The translations under genes were made by a program, and so were the position numbers. This document shows, piece by piece, positions 1 to 5,447 of a stretch of DNA of 7,916 bases (within the stretch, counting starts at the first letter, position 1; each line of letters opens with the position of its first letter). The notes under the pieces were generated by a model that saw only the letters and a list, made by a program, of their open reading frames with translations, was not told the origin of the DNA and did not search any database. This stretch comes from Syntrophaceae bacterium UBA3084 (lineage in GTDB: Bacteria > Desulfobacterota > Syntrophia > Syntrophales > UBA6807). The DNA lies in assembly GCA_002367335.1 (NCBI GenBank), contig DFBI01000233.1, positions 1 to 7,916 on the forward strand, read 5' to 3'.

Positions 1-48
1 TTGCATACGGCTGCCTGTAATAGCTGCGGTTATTATCACTTTTTCCAT
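1..48 (-). CDS. Beta-keto acid cleavage enzyme (BKACE/Kce, DUF849), N-terminal 16 codons only
   Basis: Only the first 16 residues lie in the window, reading MEKVIITAAITGSRM then Q; the gene runs off the left edge. This matches the start of the BKACE family (3-keto-5-aminohexanoate cleavage enzyme, DUF849), which typically begins with M-x-K-V-I-I-T-x-A-x-T-G, the first beta strand of a TIM barrel. Known members cleave a beta-keto acid with acetyl-CoA, giving acetoacetate and a new CoA ester, with a bound divalent metal. The start at 48 is supported by a purine-rich ribosome site (AAGGAAAGGA on the minus strand, about 56-65) seven bases upstream. Family assignment rests on this short stretch alone, so the exact substrate subfamily is unknown. 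It is divergent from the plus-strand catabolic genes and lies in the same orientation as the IclR gene. Confidence 0.68.
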   Translation of the reverse strand, partial: MEKVIITAAITGSRMQ

Positions 49-75
49 AAACTTGTCCTTTCCTTTAGTTCCTTA

Positions 76-81
76 ATTATA
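76..81 (-). promoter_or_regulatory. Candidate -10 box for the BKACE gene
   Basis: A perfect TATAAT reads on the minus strand at 81-76, about 28 bases before the BKACE start codon, which suits a short leader containing the ribosome site. No recognisable -35 sits 16-18 bases upstream. That position (about 98-105) is occupied by the GGCTTCGGCGTGA tandem repeat, so the repeat block may have replaced the original upstream promoter half. Weak call, since TATAAT is not rare in AT-rich spacers. Confidence 0.3.
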
Positions 82-97
82 AAGTTCATGCAAAAAT

Positions 98-252
98 GGC
101 TTCGGCGTGAGGCTTCGGCGTGAGCTCAGTCGAACGCTCAGTCGAACGGCAAAAGAATTTAGTAAGCGTTCACGGTTCAAAGGTTCACGGTTGGCCGCCT
201 TTTCCCATTCAACATCCGATGTTGGTTGGACGTTCGATGTTCGATGTTCATC
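98..252. repeat. Compound block of short tandem and dispersed repeats
   Basis: Several short repeats are packed together. GGCTTCGGCGTGA occurs twice in perfect tandem (98-110, 111-123). GCTCAGTCGAAC occurs twice in tandem (124-135, 136-147). GTTCACGGTT occurs at 168-177 and again at 183-192. AACATC-C-GATGTT is a perfect inverted repeat at 211-223. TTCGATG is tandem at 233-239 and 240-246. Similar GTTCAACGTTCGATG-type spacer sequence is familiar to me from deltaproteobacterial genomes, where it is often mistranslated as short TSNIEH-like peptides; that comparison is from memory. The block lies between the BKACE promoter region and a PAS-domain remnant whose last codons run into it. I see no coding sequence, so open frames across it on both strands are probably spurious. 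Confidence 0.75.
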
Positions 253-427
253 TTGGTTCCGGTTTGTCCGGGTTAGGTTGTTCTTTGCGCGCTTCACTGT
301 CTGCTATCATCATACCGTCATTTATTGAGTTGAAAATAATGTAGTGTAGCGGGTTGCTTTTCAGGTAATCCAGGTAATCTTTATTATCAATAGCTTCACG
401 GTCGACCATGCTTTCTTTTGATTTCAT
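248..427 (-). pseudogene. PAS-domain protein, N-terminal remnant (59 aa)
   Basis: The minus strand from ATG at 427 to TGA at 248 encodes 59 residues, too short for most gene callers but protein-like. After a charged N-terminus (MKSKESMVDREAIDNKDYLD) comes LHYIIFNSINDGMMIADSE (residues about 27-45). This matches the opening helix and first strand of a PAS domain, whose usual pattern is L-x-x-I-I-(D/N)-S-I-x-D-G-(I/V)-x-x-x-D. PAS domains sense ligands or redox state at the front of histidine kinases and sigma54 activators. A complete domain needs about 100 residues; here the frame runs into the repeat block, gains a Pro/Glu/Lys-rich tail and stops. The start could also be the in-frame ATG at 409. 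A GGAG lies 12 bases before ATG 427, which is rather far. I read it as the stump of a larger regulator, probably not functional. Confidence 0.5.
362..379. repeat. Tandem 9-bp repeat CAGGTAATC
   Basis: Two perfect head-to-tail copies at 362-370 and 371-379. On the minus strand they encode the repeated D-Y-L-D-Y-L motif of the PAS remnant, so this is probably an in-frame duplication within that gene rather than a regulatory site. Confidence 0.5.
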
Positions 428-431
428 TGAG

Positions 432-468
432 AATAATTGCTCCGCAATTCTAAATTGCTCGAATTATT
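432..468. other. Nested inverted repeats beside the PAS remnant
   Basis: AATTGC-TCC-GCAATT (435-449) is a perfect 6-bp hairpin. It lies inside a wider inverted pair, AATAATT (432-438) and AATTATT (462-468). The element sits between the end of the IclR gene and the start of the PAS remnant. No run of T follows on the minus strand, so it is not a classic intrinsic terminator. It could be a processing site or simply AT-rich coincidence. Confidence 0.3.
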
Positions 469-512
469 TTAATGGCAAAACCCTTATGATCATCAGGGGA
501 ATAACTTACCCT

Positions 513-1340
513 TTAAGATGAATTTTCACTGTGACATTCCGTAGCCTCTGAAAACTCTTTGCTTACGAGAAGCAGTTCCTCTATGCACATCTTGCGGTGG
601 TCGTAATTATTAAAACGTATCTCAGGTATTGCCAGGCTTACCGTGGCCTGTACGGGCATGCCCTGATAAAAGGCAAAGAATGGAATGCTCAGGGCTCCGA
701 GACCCTGCCAGGCTTCCCCCAGACTCGAGGCGTAACCCTGCTCCCTGATCAACGCAAGCTCTTGGATGAGCTGCTCCATTTCAACAGTTGTGTTATTGGT
801 CAATGGTTTAAGCCTTACTTTTGCCAGATATTTGTCAATGAAATCCTGCGGGGAAAAGGCCAGCAGACATTTAGATGTAGCGCCAGCATAAAGCGGAGCC
901 CTGTTCCCAACCGGCATGGTGGCCTTCAGCTCTTGGGTGGATTCCAGATTGCCGATACAGATCCGGGAGGTACCGTCTGTATCTATTATATTAAGGTGTA
1001 CGGTTTCCCTGGTCCGGGACAGGAGTCGTTTCATAAACGGCATACCGAGCCGCGTGATTGGATAGTTGTTCTGCAGGGCACGGAAAAATGAAAGATAGAT
1101 ATTTCCAAGACTGTACAGTCGCGTGCCTGGATCCTGCTTGATGAATCCGTAAGTCTTCAGGATCTGCAGGATCCTCTGAGTGGTGGATGGGCTGAACCCG
1201 AGATGTACGCTCAACTCTTTTACACCCCAGGATGGTTGCTCTTCGCGGAATACCATGAGGACCATGAGGGCCTTTTCAATGGAATTGATCTTGTTCAGTG
1301 AAGGGGTCTTATCAGGTTGTTCCATAATATAAAATACCAT
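513..1340 (-). CDS. IclR-family transcriptional regulator
   Basis: A DNA-binding regulator of 275 residues, a normal length for the family. Residues about 18-78 form the winged helix-turn-helix: S-I-E-K-A-L at 20-25, then V-K-E-L-S-V-H-L-G-F-S-P-S-T-T-Q-R-I-L around 40-58 as helix-turn-helix. The wing ends in T-R-L-Y-S-L-G (73-79). The C-terminal effector domain shows the conserved P-V-G-x-R-A-P-L-Y-A-G-A-T-S-K-C-L-L-A segment (143-161) and G-E-A-x-x-G-L-G-A-L-S-I-P (208-220). IclR proteins bind small organic acids and usually control an adjacent catabolic operon, often a divergent one as here, so the CoA-transferase/TRAP genes are the likely targets (inference). Neither possible start, ATG 1340 or the in-frame ATG 1325, has a clear ribosome site. 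The 1325 start (M-E-Q-P-D-K) gives a more typical N-terminus. Confidence 0.93.
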   Translation of the reverse strand: MVFYIMEQPDKTPSLNKINSIEKALMVLMVFREEQPSWGVKELSVHLGFSPSTTQRILQILKTYGFIKQDPGTRLYSLGNIYLSFFRALQNNYPITRLGMPFMKRLLSRTRETVHLNIIDTDGTSRICIGNLESTQELKATMPVGNRAPLYAGATSKCLLAFSPQDFIDKYLAKVRLKPLTNNTTVEMEQLIQELALIREQGYASSLGEAWQGLGALSIPFFAFYQGMPVQATVSLAIPEIRFNNYDHRKMCIEELLLVSKEFSEATECHSENSS

Positions 1341-1351
1341 TTTGCATTGTC

Positions 1352-1383
1352 GCTATATGCCAGATAGAATAGCTTTTTGTCAA
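1352..1383 (-). promoter_or_regulatory. Candidate promoter of the IclR gene
   Basis: On the minus strand a perfect -35 TTGACA reads at 1383-1378. About 17-20 bases later there is only a loose -10 (GCATATAGC, 1360-1352), ending 11 bases before the upstream start codon. An alternative -10, TATTCT at 1371-1366, would sit 25 bases after the FNR-type box. If the first reading is right the leader is very short or absent before ATG 1340, which would favour initiation at ATG 1325. Confidence 0.35.
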
Positions 1384-1396
1384 GAGGAAAAATTTG

Positions 1397-1410
1397 TTGA
1401 TTTATATCAA
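1397..1410. promoter_or_regulatory. Perfect FNR/CRP-superfamily box (TTGAT-N4-ATCAA)
   Basis: TTGATTTATATCAA is an exact match to the FNR/ANR consensus TTGAT-N4-ATCAA and a perfect dyad. Its centre lies 63 bases upstream of ATG 1340 and about 440 bases upstream of the CoA-transferase start. Towards the IclR gene a class II site at -41.5 would put the start of transcription near 1362, close to the TATTCT at 1371-1366 (three bases off ideal spacing). This suggests oxygen or redox control of the regulator, possibly of the divergent operon. A dyad of this size can also arise by chance in AT-rich DNA. Confidence 0.45.
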
Positions 1411-1843
1411 TATTCTATGGTTTGCAAAAATGAAAGATTCCAACGGGATATGAAGTCTTTGTCACATTGTTCTGATGATAGAGTAAAAAAATCTTGACAC
1501 GGTGCCTGTGCTGTGGTAACAGCTTTAGTATTCCCGTCATGTGGCATCGTGTCCCATATAGTGAAATTGCTCGGGGAATGGGTATTTATAAATATAAAAC
1601 ATATATTCAATTTGCCGCTATGATAACAGTGTTCATTGGTACGAAAGTTGCTCTTCATAAAACTGGCCCAGATAGATTGTGAAAAATCGAATAAATATCA
1701 GGTCGCGCAATTACCGTTCCTGATATTGGCTGTCGGTTTGGTATTGTTGGTTTTTTTAATGTTACTTTTTGGAGTGCTTCTGCAAATATTTGCGGGGGTG
1801 CTGGTTCTTAAACGAGAAAGACTTTTTTGGGAGAATCATATCA

Positions 1844-3052
1844 ATGCAGAATAATTCCGAGAAAAGTACGGCATTAGCCGGAATTAGAATAATAGATCTG
1901 ACGCGTGTTCTGGCAGGTCCTTTTTGTACTATGATGTTGGGTGATTTAGGCGCCGATGTAATAAAGGTGGAAACGCCTGGCATTGGCGATGATTCAAGAA
2001 AGTACCCACCTTTTATAGGCGATGAAAGCGCTTATTTCATTAATTTGAATAGAAACAAGAGAAGCGTTACATTGAATTTAAAGAATGGGCATGGGAAGGA
2101 AATATTTTTTGATCTTATAAAGAAATCGGATGTCATTATCGAAAACTTCAGGCCCGGAACCATGGAAAAATTAGGTCTGGGATACGAAGAAATTAAAAAA
2201 ATTAACCCAAACATTATTTATTCATCTATTTCGGGCTTTGGCCATACAGGTCCCTACAGGGATCGCCCCGGGTATGATATTATCGGGCAAGCCATGGGTG
2301 GAATTATGAGCGTTACCGGGTGGCCCGGAGATCCGCCAACCAGAACAGGCACAGCTATAGCGGATATTCTTGGAGGTCTCTTCGCGTGTATTGGGATTTT
2401 GAGCGCTTTTATCGCCAGGAAAGGTATCCATTCGGGACAAAAAATCGATGTTTCACTTGTGGATTCGGTCGTTTCCGCAATGGAGACTCTTATTCAGATA
2501 TATCTTGTAAAGAAAAGCAATCCCGGAAGAGTCGGCAACAGATATGAATTTATTTATCCTTATGATTCGTTCGAGGCAAAGAATGGTTGGGTAGTTATCG
2601 GCATAGGGAACGATAAACTGTGGCGGGAATTTTGTGAAGCCATTGGAAGACATGATCTATCAGGTGAAGAGAAGTACTTGAGTAACTCTGACCGTGTTAA
2701 ATATCATACAGAGGTTAAGGAAATTGTTGAGAATTGGACCAGGGAAAAAGAAGTCAAGGAAATTGTTGATTTTTTATTGTCAGAGAAAATACCCTGTGCG
2801 CCCATATACAGCGTGAGTGATATCGTTAATGATGAACATATAGCAAAAGCCAGAGAAATGATATTGGATATTGAACATCCCGTTGCAGGAAATGTGAAAA
2901 TAGTCGGTTCACCGATAAAGATGTCGGAAACACCGGCAAAGATTGTTTCTCCGGCGCCGGTTTTAGGGCAACATACCGAAGAAATTCTCAGAGAAGTTCT
3001 TTCTTATCCGGATGACAAGATTCATATGTTGCAGAAAAAAAATATATTTTAA
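1844..3052 (+). CDS. Class III CoA-transferase, CaiB/BaiF family
   Basis: A 402-residue cytoplasmic enzyme, the usual size for this family, which moves CoA between carboxylic acids through aspartyl-CoA anhydride intermediates. The N-terminus has the family opening G-I-R-I-I-D-L-T-R-V-L-A-G-P (about 13-26) and L-G-A-D-V-I-K-V-E (about 35-43). The catalytic aspartate is D145 in R-P-G-Y-D-I-I-G-Q-A-M-G-G, equivalent to Asp169 of formyl-CoA transferase. N-x-N-R-N-K-R-S and E-N-F-R-P-G-T-M-E-K-L-G are further family motifs, and the C-terminal part keeps I-P-C-A-P-I-Y and P-V-L-G-Q-H-T-E-E-I-L. ATG 1844 is chosen over an upstream in-frame TTG (1769) because GGGAGA at 1829-1834 precedes it by nine bases and homologous N-termini begin here. 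It leads the plus-strand cluster and is divergent from the IclR gene. The acid it activates cannot be deduced. Confidence 0.93.
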   Translation: MQNNSEKSTALAGIRIIDLTRVLAGPFCTMMLGDLGADVIKVETPGIGDDSRKYPPFIGDESAYFINLNRNKRSVTLNLKNGHGKEIFFDLIKKSDVIIENFRPGTMEKLGLGYEEIKKINPNIIYSSISGFGHTGPYRDRPGYDIIGQAMGGIMSVTGWPGDPPTRTGTAIADILGGLFACIGILSAFIARKGIHSGQKIDVSLVDSVVSAMETLIQIYLVKKSNPGRVGNRYEFIYPYDSFEAKNGWVVIGIGNDKLWREFCEAIGRHDLSGEEKYLSNSDRVKYHTEVKEIVENWTREKEVKEIVDFLLSEKIPCAPIYSVSDIVNDEHIAKAREMILDIEHPVAGNVKIVGSPIKMSETPAKIVSPAPVLGQHTEEILREVLSYPDDKIHMLQKKNIF

Positions 3053-3139
3053 CTATCCGAAAATACAGATTTTATTCATAAATATAAACAGGTGCAGGAA
3101 GAAGCTTGGCCTCCTAATGTTATTGCTTCCCTGCTTTGC

Positions 3140-3173
3140 CCGGGTCATGTGTAGTTTGCAGACCATGGCCCGG
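3140..3173 (+). other. Hairpin between the CoA-transferase and the permease
   Basis: CCGGGTCATG (3140-3149) pairs with CATGGCCCGG (3164-3173): ten pairs including one G-U, with a 14-base loop. It lies about 90 bases after the CoA-transferase stop. The next bases (ATTAACC) are not a T run, so this is not a standard intrinsic terminator. It could slow read-through or protect the 3' end of the upstream message, with a fresh promoter just behind it. Confidence 0.4.
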
Positions 3174-3185
3174 ATTAACCTGAAG

Positions 3186-3214
3186 TTGAGTATATTTCCA
3201 GAATTCTATAATAT
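3186..3214 (+). promoter_or_regulatory. Candidate promoter for the TRAP genes
   Basis: TTGAGT (3186-3191) matches the -35 consensus at four of six bases. It is followed by a perfect TATAAT at 3207-3212 (15-base gap) or TAATAT at 3209-3214 (17-base gap). The 8-bp palindrome AGAATTCT (3200-3207) lies between the boxes and is a possible operator position. The 335-base gap after the CoA-transferase, together with the hairpin at 3140, makes a separate promoter for the transporter genes plausible. Confidence 0.42.
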
Positions 3215-3387
3215 ATCTTTAGAAATTTAGAAGTATTGTCCCAGAGACAAGAGTGAGGATTCAGGGGATATCTTAAGCATGAGTTTGCAGCAATGGGAGG
3301 TATCAGAGAAGAACGCTTTCAGTTATACGTATGGAGAATATGTCTTGTAATCATGATAAATTTAAATTTCGTATGGGAGAGGTGTGG

Positions 3388-4938
3388 ATGTCACAATTTC
3401 TAACTAATTTTATAAAGACACAGGTAAATGGTTTAGCCGGTCGAAGTCCTAAAGAGTGGATAATCATCGTTCTTGGTGTCGGGATGGCGCTCTTTCATCT
3501 CTATTTTGCAACAATTGGTTTTATTACGGAAATGACCTTTCGTTCAGTGCATCTCATGTTTGTATCAGCGTTGATATTTCTCCTGTATCCCACCAGTATG
3601 AAAATCAAATCGTTGCAGCTGCTCGACTGGTTCCTGATAGCTGCTTCAATTGTATTCGGTGTGTACATAATCCATGAATACGCCAACCTGACAAGTCGTG
3701 CAGGGAATCCCAATATGAGCGATATTATTCTGGGGGTCGTGTCGGTTATCATTGTCCTTGAAGTCACTCGTCGAACGCTAGGATGGCCCCTTGTGATCAT
3801 TGGAGTATTATCCATCATGTACAGCTTTTTCGGCGGATACATTCCGGGTATTTTCGGGCACAGGGGTTTCGCCTTCGATCGGGTGATTACTCAGCTGTAT
3901 ATTACCCTGGAAGGTATTTACGGTCTGCCCCTTGGTGTTGTTGTGAAGTATGTTTTTTACTTTCTTCTATTTGCGGGATTTCTTGATGCTACAGGGGCGG
4001 GTAACTGGTTTATTGACTTTGCCTACGCTCTGACCGGTCGGGCCCGGAGCGGTCCCGCTCTTGCCGCAGTCGTGTCGAGCGGCTTCATGGGATCGGTCTC
4101 GGGAAGCGCCGTCGCGAATACCGTTTCAACCGGGTCCTTTACCATTCCGCTGATGAAGAAAGTCGGATACAAACCTGAAATCGCAGGCGCCATTGAGGCT
4201 GCCGCTTCAACGGGAGGGCAGATGATGCCGCCTATCATGGGAGCAGGTGCCTTTATCATTGCCGAGTGGACAGGTATTCCCTACCGCCAAATTGTTATTG
4301 TCTCTATTATTCCGGCAATCCTCTATTTTTTATCGGTTGCCTGCTTTGTCTATGTGCGGGCAATCAAGACTGGTATTAAAGCGCAGAAAGCGTCTGAGCT
4401 GCCTAAGATAAAAGAGGAATTTTTCAAGGGATTGCATTACCTGGTGGCTATTCTGGTCCTGGTATATTTTATCGTCAGGGGTTACAGTCCTACCTACTCT
4501 GTCTGTATCGCAATCGGCGCACTCATAGTTGTAAGCTTCTTCAGAAAAGAGTCGAGGCTTAACTTTGCTGTCGTAATAGATGCAATGGTTAACGCCGCTA
4601 AAAAGTGTATACCAGTTTCTGCTGCCTGTGCGGCAGCGGGTATCGTTGTTGGTTGCGTCGGTCTCACGGGTCTGGGGCTGAAATTCTCGGCAATGGTTAT
4701 ATCGATGGCAGGGGGGTTCTGGGTTTATGCTGTGTTGCTCGTGATGGGGGCTGCGATCTTCCTGGGGATGGGTCTACCCGTCACGGCGGCATACGTAGTC
4801 CTTGCCGTTCTGGCTGTCCCGGGATTATCAGAGCTTGGCATGGAGCCGCTTGTAGCGCATTTACTTGTTTTCTGGTTCAGCCAGCTTTCCAACCTGACAC
4901 CCCCGTGTGTCTTGCCGCCTACGCGGCTGCCGGAATAG
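3388..4938 (+). CDS. TRAP transporter permease, fused 4TM-12TM (TAXI-type), main part before a frameshift
   Basis: The inner-membrane permease of a tripartite ATP-independent periplasmic transporter, which imports organic acids with a cation gradient. The first roughly 150 residues hold hydrophobic segments of a DctQ-like small subunit. The rest is DctM-like, with the family segment A-L-T-G-R-A-R-S-G-P-A-L-A (about 214-226), G-S-V-S-G-S-A-V-A-N-T (about 235-245) and A-A-S-T-G-G-Q-M-M-P-P-I-M-G-A (about 272-286). Such fusions partner TAXI binding proteins, and one follows. ATG 3388 is preferred over ATG 3331 or 3373 because GGGAGAGG (3375-3382) precedes it by five bases. The frame gives 516 residues, but after F-W-F-S-Q-L-S-N-L-T-P-P (about 494-505) it leaves the conserved sequence and ends early. 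The proper C-terminus continues in another frame from 4905. Restoring one base gives about 632 residues, normal for the family. Confidence 0.92.
   Translation: MSQFLTNFIKTQVNGLAGRSPKEWIIIVLGVGMALFHLYFATIGFITEMTFRSVHLMFVSALIFLLYPTSMKIKSLQLLDWFLIAASIVFGVYIIHEYANLTSRAGNPNMSDIILGVVSVIIVLEVTRRTLGWPLVIIGVLSIMYSFFGGYIPGIFGHRGFAFDRVITQLYITLEGIYGLPLGVVVKYVFYFLLFAGFLDATGAGNWFIDFAYALTGRARSGPALAAVVSSGFMGSVSGSAVANTVSTGSFTIPLMKKVGYKPEIAGAIEAAASTGGQMMPPIMGAGAFIIAEWTGIPYRQIVIVSIIPAILYFLSVACFVYVRAIKTGIKAQKASELPKIKEEFFKGLHYLVAILVLVYFIVRGYSPTYSVCIAIGALIVVSFFRKESRLNFAVVIDAMVNAAKKCIPVSAACAAAGIVVGCVGLTGLGLKFSAMVISMAGGFWVYAVLLVMGAAIFLGMGLPVTAAYVVLAVLAVPGLSELGMEPLVAHLLVFWFSQLSNLTPPCVLPPTRLPE
4900..4904 (+). other. 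Frameshift site in a C5 run of the TRAP permease
   Basis: The sequence after the codons for N-L-T is a run of five C. Read as it stands, the frame becomes P-P-C-V-L-P-P-T-R and stops at 4936-4938. With one extra C it becomes P-P-V-C-L-A-A-Y-A-A-A-G-I-A, the conserved continuation expected in fused TRAP permeases, open to 5285. The defect is therefore one missing base in or beside this run. Homopolymer position favours a sequencing or assembly slip, but a genuine mutation or phase-variable tract cannot be excluded. Confidence 0.85.
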
Positions 4939-5285
4939 CGGACGCCAAACCGATGCAGACGGGTTTTTATGCCTTCACTCTCGCGAAAGGCTTGATTATC
5001 ATTCCCTTCCTTTTCGTCTACACGCCTATTCTCTTAACCCAGGGGGTCTGGAGGGGAATTCTCGCGGGTGTATTTGCATTGGCGGGTCTCTTCGCAATTA
5101 CATTTTTTCTTGAGGGATTCGTGCTTCGAAAGTTGTCGCTGGCGTCGCGGTTTTTGATGCTGATTGCCGCAGTACTGTGCTTCTGGCCGTCGACATACGT
5201 TGCACTCTCGGGACTTGTTGTTGCGGTCGTTCTTATGACGATTCAGATGGTGCCAGTACTAGGAAAAACGGCTGAAGTTCATTGA
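4905..5285 (+). pseudogene. TRAP transporter fused permease, C-terminal part displaced by frameshift
   Basis: These 126 codons in the third frame complete the permease. They begin V-C-L-A-A-Y-A-A-A-G-I-A-D-A-K-P, the conserved end of the DctM domain. Then come about three to four membrane segments: L-I-I-I-P-F-L-F-V-Y-T-P, I-L-A-G-V-F-A-L-A-G-L-F-A-I, F-L-M-L-I-A-A-V-L-C-F-W-P and V-V-A-V-V-L-M-T-I. The tail ends G-K-T-A-E-V-H. The frame stays open upstream to 4605, but that upstream part is a shadow of the main frame with no family resemblance. The part has no start codon or ribosome site of its own at the break, so it is not an independent gene. It is full-length transporter sequence if the missing base is an artefact. 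Confidence 0.85.
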
Positions 5286-5323
5286 GGATAGTTTATCTTT
5301 TGTAAGAAGCTTAAGTTAAAGAG

Positions 5324-5373
5324 AGGAGGTGATGTTATTATTGGAAGATAAGGTGTTATTTATTGAAGAGTGA
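5324..5373 (+). promoter_or_regulatory. Exact Shine-Dalgarno sequence with a tiny open frame
   Basis: AGGAGGTGAT at 5324-5333 is a ten-base perfect complement to the 16S rRNA 3' end, stronger than any other ribosome site in the window. Yet no sizeable gene follows. The only in-frame reading is ATG 5332, too close to the site, or TTG 5341, eleven bases after AGGAGG. Both end at TGA 5371-5373 and give 13 or 10 residues (…MEDKVLFIEE). It lies 38 bases after the permease stop and 75 bases before the binding-protein start. It could be a leader peptide, a ribosome standby or stabilising site, or the trace of a lost gene. Confidence 0.35.
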
Positions 5374-5381
5374 ACAGTTTT

Positions 5382-5418
5382 GCGGCTATCTCGTTAATGA
5401 GACAGGATATGATGCCGC
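5382..5418 (+). other. Hairpin just upstream of the TAXI binding-protein gene
   Basis: GCGGC-t-ATC (5382-5390) pairs with GAT-GCCGC (5411-5418): eight pairs with one bulged T and a 20-base loop. It ends 15 bases before the ribosome site of the binding-protein gene. Structures like this between permease and binding-protein genes can block 3' decay or set processing, so that binding protein is made in excess. That role is inference. Confidence 0.35.
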
Positions 5419-5447
5419 GAAAAAACCACACATAAGGAGAGAATATT

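Larger units (their letters stand above)
1341..1843. other. Gene-free divergent spacer (503 bases)
   Basis: This AT-rich spacer separates the IclR gene from the CoA-transferase. I find no convincing gene in it. It holds the IclR promoter candidate and a perfect FNR-type palindrome at 1397-1410. ATAGAATA (1364-1371) and TATTCTAT (1411-1418) form an 8-bp inverted pair. A plus-strand -35-like TTGACA lies at 1494-1499, with a poor -10 (TAACAG, 1517-1522) 17 bases on. ATTCCC (1530-1535) and GGGAAT (1574-1579) form another inverted pair. A 12-bp AT palindrome, TATTTATAAATA, lies at 1583-1594. If transcription starts near 1530 the CoA-transferase has a leader of about 300 bases, long enough for an untranslated regulatory element, but I recognise no riboswitch. 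Confidence 0.5.

Noticed and set aside
98..252. A CRISPR array or MITE
   Set aside because: The repeats are of different lengths and mostly directly adjacent, without uniform spacers. There are no long terminal inverted repeats with target duplications.
73..344. Three 73-74 codon frames across the repeat block on both strands
   Set aside because: Their residues simply translate the short repeats (serine- and arginine-rich or R-T-S-N-V-Q-like), with no ribosome sites and no domain pattern.
597..1091. A 164-codon plus-strand open frame opposite the IclR gene
   Set aside because: It lies wholly antisense to a gene with clear family motifs, has no ribosome site and no protein-like pattern, so it is a shadow of the IclR coding sequence.
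1727..1742. A sigma54-like site (TGGC-TG-N5-TTGG-T) upstream of the CoA-transferase
   Set aside because: The critical -12 GC is GG and the -24 element has further mismatches, so it does not meet the sigma54 consensus.
1636..1854. A 72-codon plus-strand frame with a long hydrophobic stretch, overlapping the CoA-transferase start
   Set aside because: It needs a TTG start with no ribosome site, and the hydrophobicity follows from T-rich DNA. Its end overlaps the well-supported ribosome site and start at 1844, so a real small membrane protein is unlikely.
3501..3842. Minus-strand frames inside the TRAP permease (3501-3842, 4023-4259)
   Set aside because: They are antisense to strongly conserved membrane-protein codons and lack start signals, so they are shadows.
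4605..4904. The upstream part of the frame containing the permease C-terminus (from 4605)
   Set aside because: It overlaps well-conserved permease sequence in the main frame and reads as cysteine- and glycine-rich nonsense. Only the part from 4905 has family resemblance.
4897..4907. Programmed -1 ribosomal frameshifting at ACACCCCCG to make the full TRAP permease
   Set aside because: The run does not form a proper X-XXY-YYZ slippery heptamer in the main frame. No downstream pseudoknot or upstream SD-like stimulator was evident, and fused TRAP permeases are not known to use frameshifting.
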